Assembly (NCBI RefSeq): GCF_000346465.2
Contig: NC_034014.1
Span: forward strand, 26,089,506-26,153,505
Direction of reading: 5' to 3'
Origin: Prunus persica
Taxonomy: Eukaryota > Streptophyta > Magnoliopsida > Rosales > Rosaceae
Length of the DNA stretch: 64,000 nucleotides
The position numbers and the translations under genes are program-made. Below the pieces are notes generated by a model. It had not been told where the DNA came from. It did no database searches and saw nothing but the letters and a program-made list of their open reading frames with translations. Below are positions 10,743 to 24,062 of this stretch, one piece after another (the first letter of the stretch is position 1; every line of letters starts with the position of its first letter).

Positions 10743-12739
10743 ATGGAAATGGCCTCGAGTCCGCGAAACGTGGAGGAGATCTTCAAAGATTACAGTGCTC
10801 GGAGAACTGCTGTTGTCCGTGCTTTAACTTACGGTACTTGAATTTCTCTCTCTTTCTCTCCCCTTTTCGGTTCTGAGAATCTCTGACTTTTTTTTTGGTG
10901 TAATTGTTTTCTCACAGATGTCGATGAATTCTACGGACTCTGCGATCCAGGTAATGCCAAATTGTAGATCAGACTTACTTTTCTTCTTTGCTTGCTTTCT
11001 AAATTTTTTAATTGATTTATTTTGTTAATTTTATGTATATGTCTTCTCTTCCCCAAACACTGAGAATATGCGAAAATAGGAAAATAAATAGGTATACATC
11101 GTCCGTTGTTTGATTCTGCTAAATCTTAATTTTACTTCAAATGAATTGCTTGCTACAATTGAAAGTTTGAAACTGCGTTGGACCTTAACTGTAGTAAATA
11201 ATTTCATTGTAGTGGAAGTTCAAAACAATTTCCCTACTTCTTTGAAGGCACAACTTATGTTTTTTGTTTTTAACTCCCATTGGTATAGATAAGGAGAATT
11301 TATGTCTGTATGGGCATCCAAATGAAACCTGGGAAGTGACACTTCCGGCGGAAGAAGTCCCACCCGAGCTTCCTGAGCCAGCACTTGGGATCAATTTTGC
11401 AAGAGATGGTATGAACCGCAAGGACTGGCTTTCTCTGGTTGCTGTTCACAGTGATTCTTGGCTGCTTTCTGTGGCTTTCTATTTTGGAGCACGCCTTAAC
11501 CGCAATGAGAGGTACACAATGTTTTATTGTTGTTGCTGCATGTGTGATGTAGATAGCGTGGTAGTATCCCTAGTTCTCTGTTGTGGATTTAAGATGTCTG
11601 ATACTCAACTGAAATTGAACGAATTCAGATTAGGTTGAAGATACGGAGAGAACTAAGAGAGAAATTGGGAACGAGGAAATTCTCTGTTTCTATTCATTGC
11701 TAATATTAGCCTTTGTTCAGATGCTTTTATACAATCAGTCTGATTACATAAGAGTAACAAACTAGCATACGATTTATCAGTAGACACTGTAGGAGACACG
11801 TGATCAGCAAGAGTATTCTGTCAGGATTTGGGTTTTGTGTTTCATATAATGCCTGATGCAGAATACCAACATGAGTGGAGAATTTGGTTTAAGTGCTAGC
11901 CATCTCCCTTGATGATAGTAAAAGATTGAAATCATAGATTGTGTGATAGGAATCCATTAGTTTACATGTCAATTCTTCATTGTCCTGCTTACTATTATCA
12001 AACTAGAAATGAACCTAAAAATGCCCATTACAGTCTTTGAAGAATTTTGAGCACTTGGTCCCTTTTTCTGCAATTTGCACCAAGACACCATTGTTTGACA
12101 TAGGGGAACTGCATTGTAGTATATCTTTGCTTGAGATTCAGTGGTTTTATTCATCAGGACTTGTTCTGTATAATGACAGGAAACGCCTCTTTAGTTTGAT
12201 CAATGATCTGCCTACTGTCTTTGAAGTTGTGACGGAAAGGAAACCCGTTAAAGAAAAGCCCAGTGTGGATAGTGGAAGCAAATCTCGAGGCAGCACAAAG
12301 GTCAGATGGATCAATTTCTTGTTCTGTTTTTTTCCCTTTAGATTTCATGTTCCCCTAAGGTTCTCAGTTGGTTCAGAAACTTTGCGCTTTGTTTCCCGTC
12401 TTGTTTGGAGATATATATTGAAACAAACTGCAGATGTTGGAATACAAACTTTTTCTGTGTCCACTAACTGGTTCCTCTTTTCTGTAGAGATCCAGCGATG
12501 GAATTGTGAAAAGCAATCCTAAGCTTCCAGACGAGAGTTTCGAGGAGGAGGATGATGAACATAGTGAAACTCTCTGTGGGAGCTGCGGCGGGAATTACAA
12601 CGCAGATGAATTTTGGATCGGCTGTGACATCTGTGAGAGATGGTTCCATGGAAAATGCGTGAAGATAACACCTGCTAAGGCTGAGAACATCAAGCAATAC
12701 AAATGCCCATCTTGCAGCTTGAAAAGGGGCAGGCAGTAG
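10743..12739 (+). CDS. ALFIN-LIKE PHD-finger protein
   Basis: Five exons: 10743-10833, 10918-10950 (only 33 bp), 11289-11511, 12180-12300 and 12488-12739, giving 239 aa. Residues 1 to about 135 are the plant-specific Alfin N-terminal domain ([57 protein letters not shown]). A variable acidic/basic linker follows. Residues 186 to about 233 form a C4HC3 PHD finger ([27 protein letters not shown]). Alfin-like proteins bind histone H3 trimethylated on Lys4 and act in the nucleus as transcriptional regulators, often in stress responses. Length fits the family (about 240-255). Exons were joined from GT-AG sites and frame. Which AL paralogue it is cannot be told from sequence alone. Confidence 0.93.
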
Positions 12740-13943
12740 TGATCACTCAACCTCAAACCTTCCGGGGTAGCAAAGGCAGATAGCGCGTCGTCTCAGTGGC
12801 TGACAAAAGTAGTATAGGAATGTCACTATTTAATGTAATGCATTTGTTGTTGTGATGTTTGTTCATAATAGATGCTTTTTCAAAGGGGTTGAAGCCTGCC
12901 TTCGCCCCCGTTGAACGTTGCTTCGGCTTTTATATTATCTTCCAGTTATTAATTTACGGCAAATGTATGAAGAATATTTGCTTCTTGTTAGTGTTATTGT
13001 TATGTTTCGTGTCAAGTATACTATAAATTGAAAAATTATAATTATCTTGATAAACAAAGTGGTATGTTTAATACTGAATTGATTTTCGCTTTCAAGTCTA
13101 GAGAAGTCTACTCCAGGGTTGGCAAATCCGAAAAAATCTTTTCAGTTTCTCATGCGTATGTGGGAATTTTGGTGCATCATCCACGATACATTTTTTTTTT
13201 TTTTTTTTGGTATCGGTCTGACCGTTACATAATTTATTAATTCACTTGTGTTTGTATACCATAGTTTCATAAAATATGAATTACGTTGTCGAACTGAGTG
13301 TTGTTTTACTAGGTTTACATCCATTACTCATACTTGGGAACCCAAAAAAAAACAGACAAAATGGATTCATTGCTCATGCATGGGCCCTTCCCCGGCCCTC
13401 CCAGATCTGATTTCTCAGTTGGTGGGTTGACTTTGTTGGGATGTCGACATGTTTATTCTTAATTTTATCTTCATCGATACAATTCATTTGCACAACTTCA
13501 TCTTATGTGTATAAAACCATTTCGTGCTACATTGATTTTGTAGTTTTTTTTTAATAAAAAAAAAGAGTAAAAGAATTACAATGTGACAACAGGGCAGATA
13601 CAATTTCGGGCAAGTTGCCCTTCTATTTTCCTGGTGAATATTTTGAGTTTTGACCAAGAGACGTTTACTTCCGGACACAACACTGCAAACAAGAAACCAA
13701 GTTGAATTATTTGACTAATTAAGAAAGGTTTGAGGAAAAAAAGGGAAAACTAAGTTTGAAATGATTTGGAGTCTGCTCATTCTTAGTTTAATCCGACATT
13801 TAGAGACAGCCTAAGGCATATATTACATCCAAACGTAGCACATCACTTAGTTCACATCGATGATCAACTAAGGTTTGTTTTTGTCCACATTTGTTTTATG
13901 TGCTGCTCCCTCTGTCTATAATCTTCCTCCATCTCTTTGAGCA
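12740..13943. other. intergenic
   Basis: 3' UTR of the ALFIN-LIKE gene, then AT-rich sequence with homopolymer tracts (T-run 13,191-13,208; A/T-rich 13,543-13,566). No gene or clear element seen. Confidence 0.5.
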
Positions 13944-15315
13944 ATGCTTGGGGCTGCTCTGATACCGGTCGAATTTGAAATGGCTCCGAGTCAATCAGAT
14001 GGCTCTGCGGGTAGGGAGCGCCTGCGCTGGACGCAAGAGCTACACGATAGGTTCGTAGAGGCAGTCACTAAGCTTGGTGGCCCTGATAGTAAGTCACTAT
14101 AATTAAGTCTAAATCTGAAGTTGGTCCAATTTAATTATATGTTATGTGCATGCATATTAGGTCATAGAGCCTTATGTTTATATAATCTGTTCGCTTAATT
14201 TTTAGGGGCAACACCAAAGGGCATCTTGAAGGCTATGAGCGTTTCTGGACTGACCATCTACCATATCAAAAGCCATTTGCAGGTTCTCTCTCCTTCTCTT
14301 TCTCTTATATGTTCTTCTTAATCTGCCTAGGTTAAACTAAAACTTTTTAATTTTGAGCCTTAATTTCGGAAAAGTCGCTGATTTTTTTTAAATTTTCAGA
14401 AGTACAGGATATCAAAGTTCATTCCAGAGTCGACCAGTAGTAAGTTTACTTGATACTATTTTTTTCCCTTAAAAAGTTTGGTACATTTTCTTTACCATAC
14501 TTATTAATTACTGCTTAAATGTTCTCTGGTATTGTTTCGTTTTCCACAGAAGGCAAACTTCAGAAGAAAAACATTTCAGAAATGCTCCCTAATTTCGGTG
14601 CAACGTCGTAAGTAATCATGTCCCCACTCACTAGCTTGAACTACAAGTAACAATAATATGCTGTTTGTTATACCAATTAATCACAGGCTTAACTATTTAA
14701 TTTCCACCCTGCTGTTTTCAACACCTTCCAGTGGTGCTCAGCTCAATGAAGCCTTAAAAATTATGCAGATACAAGTACAGAGGAGACTGAGTGATCAAAA
14801 TGAGGTATATATATGTATCATCTATAAATATATAAATACAAAAAATTAACAGGTTCACTCAATTACTAATATGTTTTTTTGTGTGGGTTATTAATTTTAA
14901 GGTGCAAAAGATTCTGAAACATAAAATTGAAGCCCAAGCAAGGTTCCTTGACATATTTTCAGCAGAACGCCATAACAACAACAAGAACCGTCCGATCTTA
15001 ATCACAAAACGCAGCAAAGTACCGTTGCCTCGGACATCGCTGCCTTCACTTTGCGAAGACTCAGAATCAAATGCAAAGGAGTTTTGTTCTGACTCAGAGG
15101 CTGCTAAGACTGAAATACAATCCTCTGCAGAACAATTCCAATCTCTGAAGAGGCTTAGGCTACATCATCAAAACGACGAGGTCTGCGAGATAGCACTCAA
15201 TTCAGAGTGGTATAATCAAAGCCACAGCTTGCTTCTCCCTCATGAGGACCCTATCAACTTTCCTTGGAACCTTGCAGACTGCTCATCTCCCTTGGTGCCA
15301 ACCTGCTTTCTATAA
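13944..15315 (+). CDS. MYB-CC (GARP) transcription factor, PHR1-like
   Basis: Six exons: 13944-14088, 14206-14282, 14400-14439, 14550-14607, 14732-14804 and 14902-15315, giving 268 aa. Residues 27-77 are a GARP/MYB-like DNA-binding domain (RLRWTQELHDRFVEAVTKLG through SHLQKYR). Residues about 105-150 are the coiled-coil region of the MYB-CC class (GAQLNEALKIMQIQVQRRL, KIEAQARFLD). The usual LHEQLE signature is changed to LSDQNE. The C-terminal third is low in recognisable motifs. Members bind P1BS-like sites as dimers, and several control the phosphate-starvation response; others act in development. An in-frame second ATG at 13980 is an alternative start. Family is sure; subgroup is not. Confidence 0.9.
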
Positions 15316-17550
15316 GTATTTTTTCTTTCTATGAATGCACAGATATAGTTTGTTTGCTGCAAGAAATGGGATATTTTGATTTTGCTGCTTCCATTTATTT
15401 CTCTGCTTTACTTGGAAGTTTGTGGAAGCAATCAAAAATATCCATATCATATTTTTAGTATAGATACAGAAGTAGTTAAAGATGTTTCCTAATAAAATGA
15501 TTAGCATGATCTTGTGCAACACTTTCACTAGTGCCAGTGGGTGAATTAGAACATGTAAAATAAAGATTTCATTTGGGGTTTAGTGAGCAAATAATGCTGG
15601 GTTTGTTTCTGAAATAAACTAAAACTACATGGTATTGTATTTTTTTGGCTTCTGGTTTTGATTGACCATGGTATTGTAATATTAAAGAGATTAAAAATCT
15701 GTTCTTCTTTTATATGTTTACCTCCCTACTCACTGCCCAATATTATAGGGTTCATTTGGGAGTAATTATGGACATATCAATAATCACTTTTATGAAGAAT
15801 TACTTCCCTATATAATCACTTTAAATGATTTTAAACGATTCTGAGAAGAAGCACATCCCGTTTGATTTTCCATAAAATCACTTAAAATCATAAAAATGAT
15901 TATTGACCTATTAAGAATCACTTCTAAACGAGCCCTTAGCCTTATTGATTTGCCTGGTACATTTTTGTTCTGGGGCAATAGTAGACTCAATAATTTTACT
16001 TTACCATATGAATTTATAAACGAATACAACTCGTCCATAAATTGTGAATATGTGTAGTTGGACGAAGGCATAAAGAGTATTGCTTCTAGTTCTTGGGCAA
16101 ATGGGCAAGTTTGGAGCTACGGTGTTATGGCCCGAAATAGCTGAGCTATCTTTGAACTGCTTAATTTTGGGTTGAACGTAGGGTGGCCCATCCCCTCGGT
16201 ACATTTGGGCTCCACACATGTTGGAAAAGAAAGAAAAAGGAATTAAAAAATTTCTTAAATTTGACCACCCAAAAAAATTAAAACCCCCTACTCTAGAATG
16301 TAGAGAGGGAGTCAAGGCTCCACCTCCACCCAAAGATGGTTGTTTGTGTTCGAAATTTTTTATATAACTGTCATACTGTTATGTAGTTTTAAACTACATG
16401 TTATAATATTAATGAATGTTTGAATTGATTTTGCATGGAACTAAAGTATAATATTAATAAAAATTAATATTATAAAAAAAATTAATAATATTATGTGACA
16501 ATATGACGATTATACCAAAAAATTACTCTATACATCGACTAGTGTATGGAGAAGAACATCCTAATAATTGGTTTTTAATGGGGACAAACAAGTGTGTTCG
16601 GCATTGTGTAAAAGTTTGTTGCCTAACACATGCATGCGTTAGATGATAGATGGTGCACCAAAAAGTGGGATATTTATTTAGTGATGACCAGGTCAAAAAA
16701 GTTGTACAAATCAAACTTTCCAATGAAAAGCATTAAACAAACGTGCGTCCGTATATATAATATGACGACTCTGCCCTCTCTCTCTCTTACGTTTTGCATT
16801 TCTTTACAATTAGAGAAGAAGATTTTTGCTGCCTTGTCAAAGAGAGGTGTTGTGCTTGCTTTTATAATTCATTTACAACCACACTAATTTCAATCTTATC
16901 TAAATGATTACATTCCTCCAGCCCATTGTTCTCCACTTAATTTTGAGGGTTTCTGAGAAGAATGGCCGACTGAATTGAAACAACATGAAACTTATGCTTA
17001 TTTTTTGGTCCTCATTTTCTTCTCCAAAAGTAATTCCACAACATTATTACTTAAACAATTGGACCACTAGGAATACATTGATTGAGAATATATATGGTGC
17101 TTGCTGGTCCACTTGTGTGTTTGAGAGTCGGTAAGTCAAGCAAAGAGAGCACTAGCAGAGCAAGTTAGGTACATAAGTTTGTTTTCCTTCTCAATTTTTC
17201 CAACAACATATATCAGATCACCACTACCTTACTTGTTTTCAACTGGAAATAACCCCAACATGATATCAAACAAATGGGATAATTCCACATTATACAATCA
17301 TAATACCGCTATGTAATCTATTCACGTAAATTACATATGAATATCATAATAGTAACACGTTGCGATATCACTGTTATATTAGAAAATTACTAAATTCGAC
17401 TTGTCGCATGCAATAATATAGAGTAGATATATTTTATTGTGGAAGTCTACAACAAATTACAGGATCATTCTTGGTGCAACAACAACCACCATATTATATA
17501 TATATATATATATATATATTCTAATAAAAAGACAGAGAAATTAAATATTA
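15316..17550. other. intergenic, with one MITE
   Basis: AT-rich sequence between convergent genes. Contains a short terminal-inverted-repeat element (15747-15936) and a (TA)n tract at about 17,496-17,520. No gene seen. Confidence 0.5.
15747..15936. mobile_element. MITE-like element, 190 bp
   Basis: The ends are imperfect inverted repeats of about 21 bp: AGGGTTCATTTGGGAGTAATT on the left, and the reverse complement of the right end reads AGGGCTCGTTTAGAAGTGATT. The interior is AT-rich and non-coding. Target-site duplication is not clear, so the superfamily is left open. Confidence 0.6.
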
Positions 17551-19612
17551 TTATTCATAGGATTTTAACGATTCAACTTGTGCCTTGCCACAAGGCCCCT
17601 TCGTCCTAATGAAAAGTCGATACTGATCAAATGTCATGGGTGCATAAAGGGCAGGACGGTCCTTTGTGACAAGCTTCTTGGCAGGTTGGATCAACAAATC
17701 ACTCTTTGGGTTATAAAACAAGGCCAAAGAGACCCTGTCTTTGACTGAATTTACAATCACTCTGTGCTCCACGCTCTTGTAAATTGCATTGCTCAGCACC
17801 TGCATTTGGTCTCCAATGTTCACAATGAAGGCATTTGGAACTGGTTTCACTGTAACCCAATTCTGCCCTTTGCGCACTTGAAGCCCAGCCACATTTTCAT
17901 CAGGCAAAAGAAGGGTCAAGCCACCTGGGTCAGAGTGTTCTGAGAGGCCAAGGGTTAGGTCTGGCTGGGGGCATTTTGGGTAGAAGTTGACCCTCAAACA
18001 TGCCCCAATGTTTTCTTCTCCTCCAAATGCGTTGAGAAGCTGGTCTTCCTCTAGCCCAAGGTTTTGTGACAGGAGCTTCATCAGTGTTCCACATAGTCTT
18101 ACAGTTGCCTCACTGTATTCTTCAATCAGTTTCCTACAAAAATTAATTCAAAAAATATTATTAAAACATCAACAGACAGCAAATTAAAAGTTGATATTAT
18201 ACTTTGAGGGGACTCTTCTAATTTTGGAAGCACTTTCGAAGTGCTATTTGCATGTGCTTACTGTAGCTCTAAATCCTTGTGTTGGGCATCGATATACTTG
18301 ACGGTGAAGGACAAAATGAAAGGGCCAAGGGAGGCCTAGATCTGCTTTTTAGGAAATTGCCCACTTCGTGCTTTTAGGCATGCAATTAACTTAACTTGGT
18401 AGATCCATTATAAAAGACTCAGAGCACTAAGCTACAAAGTATCCATGTCAAGGGGTTTGGAAAAAACAAGAGATTTCTTTTTTGTGGCATTCGTTATCTC
18501 AAGTTTGGAACACAAGAATACTTTACATAAAATCCCTAAATTCTATTTAACTTTGATACTCACAAATAAAAAGCTTTTTATTAGAATATATTGAGGATAT
18601 TCTAAAAACTGAAAACAATACTTATGAGATTTACTATTTTAAGAAAGAAAAAAAGTATCTAAACTTCATCAATTTAAATTTGCATATCTTTTTGTACTAA
18701 GATGTTAAAGTGCAATTTTCAAGCTCAAAGTTTCATCATTGTCCTCCTGCGCCCCCTAACAAAAAGACAAACAAAAGACAAATAGACCATTGTCTAGACA
18801 AAAAGCAATGTATGTATCATATATGCAAGAAGAGCTAAACACAATTTGTAAGCCAATAAATCACAGCTTCGTAAGTTATTAATTCAAGTAAGCTCGATTG
18901 TAATTAATGAGATTCATACTGAATCATTTGCATGTGTATCTACACAACATTTCTTTCACAATGAAGAAATCATATGTAGCCACCACATGAAAGGTTGAAT
19001 ATACACAACGAAAAGTTCATAAAAGCACGTTTTCAATGAAAAACATGCCTCCCTTTTAAAATTATTATAATAATAAATTATAAATAAATAAATAAAAATT
19101 TACCTGCATGAAGATGGGAGGGCAGGCCACTTGCTATGGTTTCTGAGGGAGGCGGGCATATAATGGAGAAAGTAATAGTCGCTCCAGTCCAAAATAGCCC
19201 CCTTCTCAACCCCCAGCCGACTCCCGTACCCTTCGTACGTACTCGGCTTGTTCGAATACTCCTGCTTCACATCCAGCGGCAGCCCGAAAAACTCGCGCCA
19301 TGTGTCCCTCGCCCGTTTCATCAGCTCCTCGCTCACCCCGTGGTTCACCACCTGAAAAAACCCCCACTCCCTGCAGGCGCTCGAGATCGAACGCAGCGTC
19401 GTTTCGCGCAGGCTCTCCTCCTGGCTGAGCAGGTTCTGGAGGTCAATGACCGGGATGTTGACTTCCACTTCAGCTTGGTTGCAGTTTGCGGGAAGAAGTG
19501 AGGGTCGTTTGGTGGGGGGTTTGATGTAGAGGTCCGGGATGGCTGTTATGCCGCTTTCTGCCAAGGACTGGACTCGAACGATAGGCTCAGGCCAAGACTG
19601 CAAGCAATTCAT
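17551..19612 (-). CDS. JOX: jasmonate-induced oxygenase (2-oxoglutarate/Fe(II) dioxygenase)
   Basis: Two exons on the minus strand, 19612-19104 and 18133-17551, with a 970-bp intron; 363 aa. It contains a DIOX_N region (about 50-160; IPVIDLQNLL, REWGFFQVVNHGVSEEL) and the 2OG-Fe(II) core. Iron ligands are H236 and D238 (EHSDPG) and H293 (EHRV); the 2OG-binding RxS is R303/S305. The C-terminal YRLFIRTKGPCGKAQVESLK is characteristic of the JOX clade. These enzymes hydroxylate jasmonic acid to inactive 12-hydroxy-JA. R217, R342 and R346 sit at the spacing of the arginine triad reported, as I recall, for jasmonate binding in Arabidopsis JOX2 (R225, R350, R354). Complete, with no odd residues. Substrate is inferred from clade and triad. 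Confidence 0.9.
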
Positions 19613-22322
19613 TGTTTTTTTTTCTTTGTTATAACTTATAATAATATGTTAAAGTGATGAGATATATTTGTAGCTGCAATATCTCTGCAATAGCTGCAAT
19701 GCGAGAGTGAGAGGAGGAGTTTGGAGGCTTATATAAAGAAGTGGAGGGGGGTGTGGGTGTGGGGGCTGAGAGCTAGCTAGCTATATCTAGTTTCGGCGCC
19801 GTGAGCAACTTGATTTTCTCATCACCATATTTTAAAGAAAAATACATAAATAATTTGGTACTTGTAAAATATAAGTAGATTCAGATGCGCTATAAATTTT
19901 CTCTATTATGATATGATTAGGTAATATTTGCGTAAAGATAGAGAGAGGTATGTACATATCTTTGTCTTTAGAGAATTGGGTTATTAATGTTTAATTTTGA
20001 TGTAGATGAATATTAGTTTTGGTCCATGCTTCATATGTTTGGAGTTGAACTGTATTATTATTATATAATACAAGTAGCAAGACGGCAGGTCCATCATATA
20101 CATCGTATGGCTAATTAAAGCTACACATAAAATAAATAAAAACTACAAGGGGCTTGTGGCTGAGCTTCTATCAATCCACCTATCTTTGTCTTTGTACCTC
20201 TCAGTGTGATATTTCCCTCAACTTTATTGATTTATGCTGAGCAGTCCATTTCCAAAATTTTACAATTACGTGTAATTTTAATTCATATATATTCCCAAAT
20301 TATAAGAGCATGAGGTGTTATGTGTCATAAGCTCATTCCTCCTTACTCAAAAAACTTATCGATATTACTACTTTTGCATAATACTTTCTTATTCGTCGTT
20401 TAAGTCTTCTTCTAAACAATGAAAGTAACTATAACACTCAAGATTTTTTTTTTTGTCATTTATCTCGTACACTAACGTCGTCGCATTATCTGTTATATCA
20501 TTAAATTATCATCAAATTTAAATAAAAAATTATTATTTTTCTTCAATATTACTGTTCTTAATTACTTTTTGTTGTTTCTTTTTTGAAATCAACTTTGTAT
20601 CGATTTTCTTCTGGCTGATCGTATAGCTGACAGCAAATGAATATCCTCCACATACTCTGCTATTCATTTGTGGACCAATTCTCCAGTTGCACTACTGTTT
20701 CGATAAAACAAGTAGACAAGACAAGACAAGTCATCCAAATTCCATTTTCTTTTTGCTTGCTCTCACGTTGCTATAATGTCTCCACTTATTAAGAGCTCCA
20801 TATATGGTTGGAATAGGAACCTCATTACATTGCCTCTCTTAAAACCTACCAAAACTAGCAAATTCTTATCATCTTACATTAGAACGAGTAATTGAGGGGC
20901 CTTTCAAATCACATTCCATCAGCTACCCAAGTTAATTCAATTAGCTAGGGGAGCATTTTTCTCATCACTTTAACTCAACATATATCATCGCAATCCTTTT
21001 CAACATCTGACATGTGTACATGGACATAACCATAGTTCCACAAATACAAAGTAAATAGTTAGGGTTATGCTCATGAACACGTGTCAAATATTGAGAAGAA
21101 TGATAAAAATATACTTTTAGTTAAAATAGTGAGCAAAAATAAACTATATATAAACTTTTGAAGTGTATGTACAATGTAACCCTACTATATCTTGTCTACC
21201 TTATTTTTGCCAGGTCACGTGGACTGTCTTCCACTTGCATTTCATAGTAAGTTACAAATCATTTACACATTTTTTTTACCTTTACCAATTCAACCAAAAG
21301 AAAATAGACGAGAAATGTCATCGAAGCTTCATTGCTCTGGAAAAGTAAAAAGTAAAAAATAGTAATAACATTTCCTTCCTCTTTCCTTTTGTCTTATTCA
21401 TGAAATTGGAACTTAATTGGGATCAAAATAATTAAAAATCCATCCACGAATCAAATCAACACTATAAATCATTAGTCGTGCATGTGAATGTGATCATCAA
21501 TGTCAGTGTCGAATATCTTTTTTGTTTTTTTGTTTTCTTTTTTCAAAACACATTTGTGGCTAATTGAGTCACGAATCATTTACACAACTGGGTTTGTTTG
21601 CCTTAAGCTTCCGTGGAGGAAAGCAATTCCGGCTGCAGCACAAGCAACGTTACGTTAGCTAGGGTTCTGAGAATATATATCAATGTCAATCTAGTATCGA
21701 CCGCAATTTTACAGTACATTAATATTAGAATATGTAGAGAGGAGTACAAGTCTCCAAAGATAATGTTTTGGCCGACATCATTTGCATCACGTGGGAAATT
21801 CGAAAAGAAAATGTGTGACATTATGGAGATGATGAGATCACTCTGCCCCTATCCCCTTGGCCTTCCAGAATCGGATGTCCCCGAAGACCTTTTCTTTTTC
21901 TTTTTTTTGGTGTGATAGAGATGCCATTAAAAACAAATTAAAAATAAAACTAGAAGGGTAGTGGTAGGAGTATAATTGGAAGTTTGTCATTGACAATTTC
22001 ATTATAAAATGCTTTTATAATCTTTAAAAAAACTCGTAATCTTTGTTTATGGGTAGGTTTTATTTCACCAAACCATATTTAAAAGATTTGGCAGTTTAAA
22101 AGTGGTGGGACTCCTAGTCTCCTACTCTCCTAACCTAGTTTTATATTTATTTGCAAGGACACGCAGTGTGAAATTATAAATTTGTTTTTTTTCATTTTTA
22201 ATTTTTTATGTTATCACGTGAAGGGGTTATAATATTTTCTAAGTGTATATATATATAGAGCTTCCATTGAAGGATCTCTCAAATAATACTCTTGTAGAGT
22301 CTACTACGCGTTGTATTTCACT

Positions 22323-22545
22323 AATCTAAACCGTCTATTTTGTAGATATTCATTTAAAGATTATCTCCACAAATCCGATATCATTTGACCACTCAATTAA
22401 ATTATTGAAATTTGAGTACTTTCTTGAAGAACTGTGTTCATTGATTTTATTGGTCTCAATTAGATGCCTTAATAATTTTTAATGTGCATGAATTTTTGCA
22501 AAAATGATCTTTGAATGAAGATATAAAAAATAGATGATTTAGATC
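22323..22545. mobile_element. inverted-repeat element, possible foldback MITE
   Basis: Arms of about 41 bases at 22323-22363 and 22505-22545 are inverted copies with several mismatches (left begins AATCTAAACCGTCTATTTTG; right ends AAATAGATGATTTAGATC). About 140 AT-rich bases separate them. True ends and target duplication could not be fixed. Confidence 0.45.
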
Positions 22546-24062
22546 GTTGAAAAAAAAATTGTAAAAAATCTCTTAATAAAAAGGGACTATATATATGTGG
22601 ACAATACATACATGTGTTCTCCTTGAATTTACTAATGACTTTTGATGTAGCTATCGATTGAAGCTCAAGTTGTTGAGTTCCATTGTAATCTTCCTCAGCC
22701 TTTATAATTTATTATTTAAGTAGTTGAAGTGCAAAGTATATGAACACGTAGCTAGCTATAGTTTTGGTGGTAGATACTAAGTTCCGCCATTTCTGGAAAA
22801 TTGTAAGATGATATCAAACTGGGGTGGGTAGGTAGGTATGTATGTAGGTTTAAAATAATAAAAAAATATAAAAAACCCTATATTTTTCCCTGAGCTGCCA
22901 ACCTTTTTGATAGGTTATTCTGTAAGGAGGTTGAAAGAGTCGGTCCCAAAAAAACACATACAGTAGGGTGACTTTGATCTTATATATCTTGCAGAGCTTA
23001 AGGCAGGGCATGGATCTGCCGTAACGTGCTGTTAAAGATCATGACAGATGTTGATAATAATGAAATTAGACAACTTAAACTTGATTAATATTTGGGTTTA
23101 AGTCAACTTGAACTGTATTATGAATGAGAAATGTAAAAAAAAGGAAAAAAAATCAAACACATGTTATGTGGTTCTTGTTTTAAATATATAACTGAAATTA
23201 AAAATAAAAAAAAAGACATAATTATAGGATAAATCAGCGCTATATAAACCAATAATGAAGCGATTCTTCTTTGGGCACGTGATGAAATTCATCATAATCT
23301 GCATTTCAGAGTCAATCACTTTCCATCAAAAGTCCTGGGTTTTGAATATTATGCTATGCCTATAATTTTCGTCCTTTGCTTAATCCATCTGGTTTCAACA
23401 TACATTAGATGATAGTCTTCTGTTGACTGAGAACGACATGCTTAAAAGTACAACTTTGCCCCTTACCATTTTAGCGGAAATACATATACAAGATTCATGA
23501 ATGAGAATGTATACATGTTGTTGATCAAGTCAAAATTTGAATGTGCCTTCTTTTTCTTGGTTCAGATTACATATAAAATGTTGGATGGGAAGATATTTTC
23601 AAATGCACAAGAGATTTTTCAAAGACATGTCGGGGAAAGAGCACAGTTTCTATTTCTAGCTAGGCTAGACTTAAAAACAGCATCCAATTTGTTTTTAGCA
23701 CCTGAAATTGAGCTTTTTTTACGCCAAATAAACATTGCCTTTTTGGCTTTTCACAATTCTTTTCTTGTATTTTATCGGACGAACGTATATATCTTTGTAA
23801 TGAACGGTTATACATTGGCATGCAATATCTGGAGGGTATGGGGTGAATTCAGATGGATTGGAAGGGACACGTGCCAAACCTCCAATGATCCTATCCAATC
23901 ACATGGTGGTGGGAGGCAATCTCTCACGTGAAGTCCCATGCCCCATGCCCCATCCATATGCTCGTGCTTCATGTCTCTGGTCCCAGTCAGTGGCGCATGC
24001 ATGAATTTTCTTTTCTTGGGGCAAGAAAACACTACTATCAAGTTACTAATTAGTGAAGATCA

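Noticed and set aside
21613..21915. 100-aa plus-strand ORF
   Set aside because: Ends in a poly-Phe run from a T-tract and has no recognisable domain.
23497..23931. 144-aa plus-strand ORF in the intergenic desert
   Set aside because: No motif, no family likeness, low-complexity hydrophobic text and no splice partners.
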